Below the pieces are notes generated by a model. That model made no database searches and was not told the origin of the DNA. It saw only the letters and a program-made list of their open reading frames with translations. The position numbers and the translations under genes were made by a program. From contig NC_053413.1 in assembly GCF_016859285.1 (NCBI RefSeq), positions 22,188,939-22,252,938 on the forward strand: DNA of 64,000 bases, given 5' to 3'. The number at the start of each line of letters is the position of its first letter. The first letter of the stretch is position 1. Below, one piece after another: positions 36,595-48,000 of this stretch. This stretch comes from Xiphias gladius. Its lineage: Eukaryota > Chordata > Actinopteri > Istiophoriformes > Xiphiidae.

Positions 36595-37830
36595 AACAAC
36601 TACCGTGATGTGCAAATGCCCAGTAAAATTTCCAGAACCAGAAGTGATGTTATAAAATCACCTGTTTAATCTGACCAAGAGACAAAATATAATCATTCAA
36701 TCAGAGATCAAATAAGAACATAAAATAATCCATCGCCTTTGTGAGGTAGTAACAGCAAATCTGGGTTTTTAATTTCTTTTTTTTGCAGACGTGGAAAGTA
36801 TTTAATCGAGTACTGTACTTAAGTACAATTTTGAGATACTTGTTCTTTACTTGGGTATTTCCATTTTATTCTCCACTATATCTATTTGGCAACTATAGTT
36901 ACTAGTTACTTTGTAGATTAAGATTTAATGTCCAAAAATATGATCTTTTGTATGAAAATTCAAGAATTTTTATAGATTAAACTACTTGGCAGCCTGTAAT
37001 AGTTAAAAGTTAACAAAATAATATCGTAGTGATAAATTAATAAAATATAATAGGTAAAAGTAGCAAACTCTTGACCAGATACAACACTAAAATGCTCCTT
37101 ACATGTTAACGCATCAGTAATAATAAAAATATATGTATTATGCATATTAACGTAACACTTACAGGGACTATTCTGCTTCATTGAAAGTACTTTTACTTTT
37201 TATACTTTAAGTACATTTTGCTGAGTATTTCTACACTGTGGTATCGCTGCTTTTACCGGAAAAGGTTTTCAGTGCCTCAATAACTGATCTGTAAAGTATG
37301 CAGATGCCCATTTAAGTTACCACAAACCAAACTGATGTAATAAAAGTTAGAGATTAGGAAAACAAATTGTTAAAGATTTAAGGAAGAGAAAGAAAGCAAA
37401 CCATCACCTCTGTGAGGTTGTAACAGCAACTTCTGGGATTTGTACCTGATAAACGACAGTAGTAAGTTTGGTTTTTCCCATTTTCACCTACTTCACACTC
37501 GTACTCCACTACATATATAAGGGGAAATATTGAGCTTTAAACTTGATTTATTTGACAGCTATAGTTACAGCTGGTTAACTTGTACCTTTAACAAACTAAA
37601 ATTTAAGCATGGATGTAGATTCAACTGCCAAGTAGTGTAACTGTTTATATTAATAGTAAAATAAAACAATATAGTGGTTAAACTTAGCTCCCTTTCAACC
37701 AGGTACATCATTAAAATGCTAACACATTAATGCATCAGTGATAATAAAATATTTTATATAATATGACAGACAGGGGCCATTCTGCTGGATAGTAAGTATA
37801 TTTTCCTGACATTACTTCAGTACTTTAAGT
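36595..37830. repeat. Diverged tandem duplication containing the 'TACTTAAGTAC' repeat family
   Basis: Two units (about 36595-37255 and 37290-37830) share the same order of landmarks. These are GATGTGCAAATGCCCAGT / GTATGCAGATGCCCATTT, CCATCGCCTTTGTGAGGTAG / CCATCACCTCTGTGAGGTTG, GGCAACTATAGTTACTAG / GACAGCTATAGTTACAGC, ACAACACTAAAATGCT / ACATCATTAAAATGCT, and GGGACTATTCTGCTTCATTG / GGGGCCATTCTGCTGGATAG. The inner part belongs to an interspersed family that also occurs at 61105-61395. The leading 150 or so bases are shared only by these two. Confidence 0.65.
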
Positions 37831-38386
37831 AAGGGAGCAATTTTTTTACATGGAATAGTTATTTCTTTATTGTTCTGTTGCTCCTCTTCTGGCTTGATAC
37901 TTTTTCCATAGCTGTTGATGTTCTTTCATTCAAATTAAATCAGCACTTGTGCAAATTGATGTAGCAGACTATTGCAATGTAACCATTGAGTAAATGTATC
38001 AAGCCTTTTCCAGATTTCAGTTGTTAAAATTTAATTTGAAAATATAATTTTGCTTGTTTGAACTGATCATCTATTTTCCGATTTCGCCTCCAGACTACTG
38101 TGTTACACAAGAGCTCAGATATCTATGAATTAAAGGACGTGTAAAGGAAGAGTCGTAGTGTTTGGCTTTTTATAGGCTTAACTGTTTATTCTACTTATAA
38201 AATGAGCATGAATAAATACTTCACATATAAAGACCTCAACCACGCCTTCAAAACTGCTCATCAAAGCAGGAAAATACAATACTGCTGCTTTTTTGTTTAT
38301 TTGGATCCCCCTTTTGTATTGTTCCAGTCACCAAAACAAACCTAAAAAGTCAAATAATAAAGAGAAACATCAATAGCCGAAAGTGT

Positions 38387-38392
38387 TTTATT
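38387..38392 (-). promoter_or_regulatory. Candidate btf3l4 polyadenylation signal
   Basis: Minus-strand AATAAA about 400 bases past the btf3l4 stop codon. Another AATAAA lies at about 38185. The 3' UTR contains a GTT/GTC-rich stretch (38610-38655), which reads AAC/GAC on the transcript. Confidence 0.4.
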
Positions 38393-38791
38393 AAATTCAT
38401 TATCACCACTATATGTAAAATGAATTACTCATTCACTTTAATTGCAATTTAATAAACAATCTCTTAAATACTAGCCACGTTTAACCATGTAGGAAGCTTA
38501 TTTCTAAAGAAGCTTGAGTCCTTTGGGTGCTGAGAGTAGTACAGATCCCCGTTTCTCGGCGTGTCCACAGTATCACCGCCTACTGAAATCAAAACCTACT
38601 GTATCTGCATGTTGTTGTTGTTGATGTTGTCGTCGTCGTAGTGCTGTTGTTGTTGGCAGGCTGAAGCAGGCCGAAGATGATGCATTGCACCTTTAGCAAC
38701 CGTTTCCCCACAATTGGAAATGCCCTTTGTGAGTCCGCAGGAGGTAAAAAAAAAAAATAGAACGGTTGACGGAGGAAAAAAGAAGGATTCA

Positions 38792-41700
38792 TCAGTTTGC
38801 TTCGTTCTTTGAGGCTTCATCAAAGTTCTCCACAAGATCTGTCGGACAGAAAAACAACAAAGTACATCAGGCTTTTGTTCTGAAAGCAGACGCACAGTTT
38901 TTGATAAAAGTGACACAAACAATTTTTGAAAGACAGTGAGTGATTTAATTCTATATTGTGGGGGGGGGGAGAAAAAAAAAAAGAACATTTTCCGGCTGAA
39001 GAGTTGGAAATTAAACCATTGAAAACACTGATACAGACAGTCTCAAAAGTCCTTATTTTCTTGGCTGACCAAATGGTAATTCTACCCTAAACAGATGTAG
39101 TGTATCATTTTCCAAATGAATCTTATATAATCTACAAAGAAGCACTGTATTACCATAAGCCCGAAAAAGCATAATGAACACGTTTCTTTTTTTTTGTTTT
39201 GTTTTTTTAATTAAAGCAATAATTATCTCCAGCTGTACCTGGTACATCGTCATCCTCCTCTTCTGCATTTTCCTCCTTGACTGCTTTCATGTCCATTGCT
39301 GCAAAATATAAACAGACAAAAAAATTAAGTCAATCCAAAGTTGAGCTTCACACTGGCAAAAATAGATTCTTCGATAGTTACTGTAAACTTGTGTAAATGT
39401 GTTTTCTGTCTCCACCAAATTCTTACTTTTAAAATTGTATTTTGTAATATGGATCAATTTTCCGGACCCACACCTGTCAATTTCATTCACACGTTTTCTC
39501 AAGATGTCAATTACCTGTTTCTCATTCTGCTGAAACTTTCTGATGCTTTTGGGGTTTATTTTTATCTACATGCCACCACTGAGGCCAACTGCTTCAGACT
39601 GAGTCATGTAGATGCTCAGTTTGTTGGACTCGGACTAGAAGACATCTGCACTGGCACTTGCGCTTAAGTCACAATCCGTGCTGTTCTCTTCAGTTTTCCT
39701 CGCTGCCGTAACCAGTTTTCTCTAGGTCACATTTACAGATTTAACTTCCACTGGTTCTGTAGTGATTCTGCACAAACAAAATGCTGCTGTACAGAGCTGT
39801 CACATAAATCTGCATAAGTACACTGATATGTTAAAAGGCAGCATATCTGACTGAGTTTCTCTATAGGAAAGATCAAGTTCAGGGTTTCTGTAGTGTTCAC
39901 CAAATTAATTTAAGACTTTGTAAGGCCTTTTTGATACCACAGAGAATGTAATTTATTACCTTTGTCATGGTCATAGCAGTCGAATAAGGCCTACAATTAC
40001 AGTATATATTATCCATACTTGTATAATTAATCAATGTTTGAAGAGTGTCCTCCTCATTGAAACCTCTTAAGTGAAACTTGAAATATGATAATACGTAAAA
40101 CCCACATTAGTGTATCTTGTCTATCAGTCACAGACTCACACTCTCCCCTGTCAGGCTCTTGGAAGCGGTTAAAGTCATTTTCACTGACAGTTGACATTTT
40201 TGTCTTTTTGAGCTCATCATCTGTCTCAGCTGTAATTCTCGGCCGTTTGACAGATTGTCTCCCTGGGTCATTTCTGCAGCAGAGACGTCAAAAACGCTGT
40301 GAACTTGTTTTCACTTGTCACGATTTTTTTTCCCCTCTGTGGTAGCAAAGCACGTTACACCAGTCTTCAGAAACGTCTGCAGGTGAAAATGGGCTAACAA
40401 AACACTTTTATGGCTGGCTAATTATGAAAGACTCGCTATAAAACGGCTGAAAAGACTCGCTAGCCTAACAACATTAAGGCTAAAAATATCCCATAAGTCA
40501 ACACTCTTGGCAGAAGACTGTGTTAGACTGGTCATCTCTCCATTCAAAAAGAATATCTGATGCTGTGAACACGTAACTGTCTCTACCTCGAATATAAGAC
40601 GACCCCCACTTCTTCAAACTTAATTTCAAAAAACGTCTTACATTCAGGATGATACCCTGACATTGTGACAGTGTGTGTGTGTTCGTTCGTTCGTGTGTTT
40701 ACTCACATTGCCGTGGGAACTGCTCGGCCAGCTTGCGCAGGCTGCTGAGGCTGTCGGCTCCCAGCTGGCTCAGGATGCCTGGCAGCATCTCCGTCAGCTG
40801 CTTGGTCTCGGCGTGGCCCGTGATGGCGAAGGTGTTGGCAGACAGAGACGCCTGCACTTTGGGGTTATTGAAGTGGATCACTGTCCCATCGTCTTTTATC
40901 ATATTCACCTGAGAGAAAAAAAAGAATAGAATAAAAAATGTTGGAATAAAACCTGACACAAGATTTTGTACCCTCAGGGGTTATGTCAGCAGTACTTTAC
41001 GTTTTAACACCTAAATTGTTTTTGTTGTCTGATTTAGACATATAAGTGATGCACGAATGACATATGATGGGTGCAAAAGCAGCACAAACACAGTTGTGCA
41101 TCAAATTTAACAGCACAAAAGTCAGCAGGCTGCTGACCATGCGACTTTTTTTATTATTATTATTTTTTTTATTTATTTATACCGACCCAAATCACAAATT
41201 GGCCTCAAAGGGTTTTAGCGCATGTGACAAACTCTCAGAAAAAAAAGAAAAATTTAACAGGTAAAAAGTGTCAAATTAGACTTTAGTCTTAATTACAGTG
41301 AGCATCTTAACAAGTTTACTAATTCACCAAGAAAATTCAACAGGTAAATTCAGCCACAACATGAATGAATGAGACAAAAGGAATTCTAGGCATAAAGCTT
41401 GTGTCTTAACCTCAAGTTTTATCTGGTTTTTGTACTTTATTTTATCTGAAATACTTTGTGGCAACTTGTTGGATAAAAGCACTCTAAATATAAACTAGAT
41501 GATGACATGATTGGAGGACGCTTTGGGCTCTCCCTGTCTTTTATCTTTCCTTTGACATGACAACGATAAAAGATTCAGGACTCTCAAGAGAAAGAGAGAG
41601 AGAAAAACCTTTTAATCTTGTCAGAGACACCTCACCTCTTCTATCCCTGCGATGTTGTTCACTGCCAGTTTCTTCAGTGAGCCCTGGAGTTTTTTGTCGT

Positions 41701-43483
41701 CAGCTGTTGCTGTCTTGTGAACAACCTTTTTCTTCCTGCGGGCTGTACCCTGAGGAAAGAACAGGTGCAGATGCAATTAAATGACTGAATGAACCAAAGT
41801 ATCAAACACATCTTGGGCATCTTTTACTCATTTTGGTGAAGCCGTTTACAGACCTGGTTTGCACAACAAATCACTTCGATCTGTATTGTAAATGAGCAGC
41901 GTATTCTTGACTTACAGTGTTTTTAATGTCAGTAATGTGACTCAAGAAAGAATTCATTAAAGCAATGAACTTCACTGTGATTGACATGTACAAATGCTGC
42001 ATTTGCCCAATTTTCTAATGATCACCAGTCTTCATAAATTAAAAGCACCTAGGTAAGTACATTGCAAAAAGAAAGTGAAGATCTGACTTATGAAACAAAA
42101 AGAAGGTGCTCATTATGCACTAGCAAGCTAAATACTGTCCATATGAAAGGGAACCGATCCCCCGACACTACTTTGTTAGAATATGTAAAGTTAAAAAACC
42201 TATTTTATTGTGGCTACATGATTATAAACAGGACTATAAGTTAAACAAAAGAGAAGAAAGCAAAGAAAAGAAAATAGCTTTTGCTTTATTTCCCTATCTA
42301 CAAGTTTGAAAACAGCCTTCAGGAATTTAATAAGTCAAACCGATCATACACCTCCTTTTATTTTGCTTCCACTCAACCTGATTTTCAAAAACAGGGATTT
42401 TACCTCTCAAATAATGACAAACAAGGACCTTGCACAACATAGTTTCTCACTGATGAATGCCCAGCATCAAAAACGACTGACTGAAAATATCCTCTCTTTG
42501 TGAGCACAAGTGACTGACAGTGTGTGGGATCTTCTTGTTACCTTTGGTAAAATACTGATTAAGTAAATGTACTTGAGAATGAACCGCACGGGGCAATCTG
42601 GCAAAAGGCACAAGGCCTTTGTCACAGCAAAATCAACAAATAACGCCACCTAGTGTGTGGCTGAAGTCCTCACAATAAGTGGGTATAAAGCCACAGAGTC
42701 CACAGATGAAGGGCCCCCGCCCCCAATACAGAGAATGCTGAGGTCAGGAAGAAAGAACTGGCAGATGCTTGATGTCATCACACTCCTTAAAATGAGCAAC
42801 AACTGAGTCAACGACAGGGAAAAAAAACAACAAAAAAAAGAAAAGAAAAAAACTGAGCACAGACTGAGATTTCAACTCTAGGTATTTGTCAACGTTATTG
42901 TACTCTTAACGGATTAAGCAGCCCCTGGGCAAAAATGTGCTGATACGTCCCCTATTAAACCCACACCTCAAATTATAAGAACAAATCAAATCAGCATGAA
43001 AGGGCATTCTTGACCTTGGAAATATAGTTCCAAGTCCACTTACTAGCTTTGTCTTATGCTTTCAACCTTACACGATCTCCATCAGGGGATTGAGTTACAA
43101 AATAAAATTGTATGAAACCATGACAGCCACTGAGTTTACACTTCAACAGACCCACCTCTGTGGCAACTGACCAGACTCCTTCTGCTAATGAAGACCACAA
43201 GATAGCGGTTGAAAGCTCAGGGAGCGGAAAAAAAAAAAAAAGGTAAGTGGATCTTGGATGGGACTGTTTTGTCAAAATAAAATAGTTAAGGACTTAAAAC
43301 TACATTTTTATACAAGACCCTTCCACAAATCACCCAAACCCACGTGACACACAGTAAACCTGAGGCCTTTCGGGAAATTTTATAGAAGAGCCCAAAAAAG
43401 AAAAAAGAAAAAAAGATGACAGACTGTACCTTTCCACCTATCCGGACTTGTGCCTGAAGTTTGGCGAGCTTCTCTTGATTCAT
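38792..43483 (-). CDS. btf3l4: Basic transcription factor 3-like 4 (NAC-beta-like protein); 5 coding exons
   Basis: Small protein of the nascent-polypeptide-associated complex beta/BTF3 family, expected to pair with NAC-alpha at the ribosome (family knowledge). Exons (5' to 3'): 43430-43483, 41636-41749, 40707-40908, 39239-39298, 38792-38838. Junctions are GT/AG and phases agree, giving 477 nt, 158 residues plus TGA, the same length as human BTF3L4. The start [18 protein letters not shown] is the family N-terminus, followed by the basic [11 protein letters not shown] segment, the NAC domain (about residues 33-98, with [20 protein letters not shown]), [13 protein letters not shown], and the acidic tail ending in [13 protein letters not shown]. 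The fourth exon ([20 protein letters not shown]) is the least conserved part. The codon split Q-S at the exon 3/4 border differs from the Q-V I recall in mammals. Confidence 0.96.
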
Positions 43484-43962
43484 AGTGTTCTGTTTGTAAA
43501 TTAGAAAAACAGCTTTAAAATTTAACATTGGAGCAAATGACAAACAGAAACTAGAGGTTGCCAACGTTTAGTTTAAGAGAGCAGGTCTGATAATTTGCTG
43601 AAAATCATTAAACACGCCATAAATTAAGCATTCAGAGCTACGATAATCCTCGTTTCCACACATTAGCACCGTAGCACTGCTAGACTGCTAACAGATCAGG
43701 CTACACAAGCAACACTGACAACACTTACCAACATAAACCTGAAAAGGCTAAAGAAAAGTATCTAGAGCCAGACTTTAACATGACATTGAAGTCCAACGTA
43801 AATGTAGCTTGTTAGGTTGCTAACTAGCTAGAAGGCTAATTTAGCTAACATTAGCATGGTGGCTAAAGGAAAAAAAGATAAGCAAGGCTAGGGAAAGAGC
43901 CAACGTCAACTTCAAATAAAGAGGTGAAACGAATTGGCTCAGATGTTTAACACAAATTGAAA

Positions 43963-43993
43963 TAATAATAATAATTATTATTATTATTATTAT
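43963..43993. repeat. (AAT)n/(ATT)n inverted simple repeat
   Basis: AATAATAATAATAATT followed by ATTATTATTATTATTATT forms a perfect AT hairpin. It lies just inside the first btf3l4 intron, about 20 bases from the donor of the noncoding first exon. Confidence 0.85.
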
Positions 43994-44013
43994 TTATATA
44001 TATTTTTTTTTAC

Positions 44014-44095
44014 CTCGTATAAGAAATTAGCTGACAGACCGTTGAAATGTTCTCGCTGCTAATGAGGCTGAGGCAGCGCAGCTTAAACAGCACAG
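44014..44095 (-). other. btf3l4: Probable noncoding first exon of btf3l4
   Basis: A donor TACGAG|GTAAAA ends a candidate 5' UTR exon on the minus strand at 44014. The matching acceptor AAACAG|AACACTATG lies 6 bases upstream of the btf3l4 start codon (exon edge 43489). The exon's upstream limit is a guess. It contains short in-frame stops, so it is noncoding in this model. Confidence 0.5.
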
Positions 44096-44910
44096 CAATA
44101 AAACACCCTTCCGCTTCTGATTTTCACAATAAAACTGCAATTTTGGACTTACCCCACAGAGACTATATTAACATTAATATATTTAAGTGGGGTTTAATGC
44201 GTGGCATATCTAAATAGATATTAAATTGAAAACACAAAAACAGCCACTGCACTTACAATTATAAATCGCCTATTTGTTTCAGCTCTAATTTATTCCAGCA
44301 CTCTTTACACTCTACCTTGCACTATTGTATTTTTGTTTGCATGTTACAGAAGCAGTTGACTGATATATAGACATTTTATGTTGTTGTCATTGTTGCTTTT
44401 TTTTTTTTTCACCAACTTGTAAGAACATGTTTGTTTACATATCTTTGTTCAGCTTTATTGTCCAGTATTTTTAGCTGTATGTCTATTTATATCCGTCCTC
44501 CTGAAAATAGTTCTTGGAACAGCGTGTACGAATATTAGAACAACTCAAAACCAGATTCTGATTACTGATACACGTCCTCTTGACTGCAGGAGCGGACTAA
44601 ACTAGGAGCACCTTTCAGAGGTGGCGAGGGCCACAAAGTCTTACTTACAGTCTTTTTTTTTTTTTTTTTTTTTTTTAGGGGCTCTCCCCGTGCTGGGCCC
44701 TGGGCGCTTGATTCCACAAAGCTGATTCTGAGGCTGCATTACTTTGTGGGCTTTTAAACTTTTGTTTTCGTGCGAGTTTCCGGTCTCTTTCTAACATTTG
44801 ATTGTCTAACTTGACAGGTTGAAGCTGCAGACAGGAGCACGCGGTTGTGTGGATGTGATGTCACGTTAACACCCCCACCACCACCACCACCGCTGGAGGA
44901 GGAGCTCTCG

Positions 44911-44954
<44 letters not shown>

Positions 44955-45085
44955 GCACATTTCACAACTTTACTGAACAGACTTTTATTGTGAAACGAAG
45001 TGGTTGAACGTCCGGGTCGCTGGTTAACGAACAGTCACTGCCATTACCTGCCGCTCGTAGCCGTGTGAGAGAAAGGCCAATCAAA
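44096..45085. promoter_or_regulatory. Shared upstream region of divergent btf3l4 and txndc12
   Basis: The two genes face away from each other with about 1 kb between the btf3l4 first exon and the txndc12 start codon. The region contains a T run (44651-44677), a (CCA)n tract (44876-44890), (CA)n (44917-44953) and a CRE-like TGATGTCACG at 44856-44865, about 220 bases upstream of the txndc12 ATG. The same head-to-head arrangement exists in human. Which elements act as promoters cannot be read from sequence alone. Confidence 0.5.
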
Positions 45086-48000
45086 ATGCAAACATCTCTC
45101 GTAAACCTCGCTTTATTTTCATCCCTGCAGCTCTTGTTGTCCCTGACGTGCTTTCAGGACGTCGTCGAGGCAGCCAGCGCCAAAGGTGAGTACATATTCG
45201 GGGTCGACTTCTGAACCGGAGCGGGACTTCAGTGTGTAGCTTAAGAGCTGGGTCGTTGACAGTGTTTACTGCCGCGGCCGGAGGGCGGCTCGCCGTCTTT
45301 GTCCCAGCATCCTGGATCGCAAACTCTGCGTCCTTGACAGGCAGTTTACTCAGGGCGTCGAGGTGCGTTTTTTCAGCCCGACGTGACTTCCTGATTTTCC
45401 CGGTATTCCAGTATTTCACTGCTGACACCACTCCGCAAGAAATACCATATCCACAGAGTTTTCATGTCAGTGGTTTCTCCAGTGAGATGCCATGAAGTGA
45501 AGACACAACTTTATTCATCCTGAAGGATTTTTTTTTTTCTTTTTGTGCCACAAATACTCAGGTTTCATAGTCAAATACATACATACATAGATAGTAAATT
45601 AAAATATACATACATGAATGAGTTGTAGGCACAGGTTGTTATAATTCACAATGACAAAAGTAATTCCTGTACTCTTGACTTTATTCAAAAAGAAAAGTTG
45701 AAACGTAAATGTCATGATAAAAGTAAAATAAAATGCATATAAATGCAGATTACTGAAGTGATTTATTGGGTTATATTTACATTCTAAGGTACAACACCTT
45801 ACGGTTTCCATTTTGTAGCTTATATTTCTCATATATTTTTGATATGTTCATATATTGTTTGATATATTGCCTTTTTATGTTCAGTTTTGAGATGTACACT
45901 ACAGGTCAAAAGGACGCCCATTTTTCCAGTTTTTATTAAAATATAAAGGAGTTCATGTCCAGTGAATCAAAAATTTAGATTCAATTTAGCTCAACAAAAA
46001 GAACTTTTTTTTTTAAAGACATGTAAATATTTCTTGCTGACATAATAAGCTCTAATCAAACAAACAGTTTCAAGTGATTTACATGTTAGAATTTTAAGAA
46101 TAGAGGAATTGGCTTAGTGTGTCACTGGCACATATCAGAAAACATTAAAACAGTACAGGTTTTTAGGTAAAACAATTAGCCTTAATTTATGATAATATAT
46201 TTAGTTTTAGCTACGACACTGTAGTTACATTGTTGATTAATTCACAATAGAATAATGTCATGGTGTGTTGTATTGTAAGGGTTTCTGCAATAAACAGTCA
46301 TTTGCAAGATGATCTGTGATATCTGTAAATAATATACCCATTAAAATGGGTAAATAGTTTGTGTGTCAGTAAATTGCTAAATTATTTAACTGCTTTCAGC
46401 TTTACCGTTTTTTTTCAGTTTTTTATTAAGACAGCTGAGGTGAAACCGAGTGCATTAACACTGCTGATTCTCAATGTTAAGTGCTTCAAACCTAGAAACA
46501 ACACGGAGACATGACAGTGTCAAGATTTCGTTTCCTCTGCCTTCACTGTCTACAAACCTTCCTTATCAAAAAGGCTCCAGCATCGTAGTTACTCCTTACG
46601 CCGATTATTAATGTATGCTTAATTTGGTTTTTGTCAAAGCCCATCTGCAAAAACCTTTGTTTACACTTGACAAGCATGACAACGCTTGTTCCAACTCAAG
46701 CACTGATTAACGCGCAGAGGGTAACGTGTGCACATGCAAAACCCTTCAAATGTGAAACAGAAGAAAGCCGAACGACCAGAAAGCACGAAGCGTGCAAATC
46801 ACTGATTCACCTTTTTGCTTCAGTTTAACAAGAGGATGCATCAAAGTATAGTTGACTGATGCATGGATGATTTGTCCCGCTGCTTCCATATAAAGCTACG
46901 CGCTAGTCGGGCAGTTACAGGTGACAGAGCCAAGTCGATAGTCCACTGCAGCTTGATATTCAATTACCACTCATTCAGTTGTATTTAGGGCAGAGCCACG
47001 CTGTTGTAGAAATGTAACACCAGTCACACAATGTTGCTGCGCTCATTTATTCAACCCCCCCCCCCCCCTGCAGGGTTTGGAGACAACATCCACTGGAGGA
47101 CACTGGATGATGGCAAGAAAGAAGCTGAGGCCAGGTGAGTTCACACTGAGAGCCGAAACACTACGAACACTTCCTGAGGCCTAAAACGGCTCTTAAAGAA
47201 ATCCCTTAAGTCTACGTTTCCACTGACAAGCTGATATCAGTAGCTGTGACTTAACGTTTTTTGGATTTTGTTTTTTTTGTTTTTTCTCAGCAAGTATAAC
47301 ACATTGCTGAGTGTATATTTTTACTTACTACAGCTGCAGACCTGACAAACTGAAGTCATAGTTAGAGGTTTTCGGTGTTGGAGTACGACAAGCTTTTTCA
47401 CGTGTTTGCTTTTTGACAGCGGGCTGCCGATCATGGTCATCATCCACAAGAGCTGGTGTGGAGCCTGCAAAGGTAAAACAATGTTCTCTCCCCCTAACAA
47501 TCAAACCTGTGACGACAAGGTGCCCGACTGTCATGTCTAAATAAAGCCGTTACGAAGCAACTGCGTCGTGAACACCTACGGTATATGAAGGAGAAAAAGC
47601 CGTTACTTTAACGGACAGACGTTCAGCTGTATCCGGAAAGGGCTTCACTCAGTCTGACCTAGAACGACTGCCGTCGTGACTTCTGTGTGAAAGTGTGTGT
47701 GTGGTGCTCATTCAGACATGAAAAATGGCCGTCACATTTTTTAAAAACTCATTTGATGTAAATAAAGCGGCTCAAAGGGTCAGAGCTGCCAATCCAGCTG
47801 AAACGAACAATAGAAAAAAATTAAACAAGGATTAGGATAATTGATAGTTCTGTTTTTGTTTTGTTTTTTTAAGCAAAAATTCCTAAAACAATGTGATTTC
47901 AGCATCACCGCTGTGAGAACATTGTAAATTTGGCATTTTAGGGATTTACACCATTGGTCGGACAAAACTAGACATTTGAATACATCACATTGGACTAAGG

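Noticed and set aside
45081..45431. 116-codon minus-strand frame over txndc12 exon 1
   Set aside because: Antisense to the signal-peptide exon and its GC-rich first intron; no independent support.
45186..47073. Search for KTI12, which in human lies next to or within the TXNDC12 region
   Set aside because: No frame of suitable length or recognisable motif in this intron or the others of txndc12.
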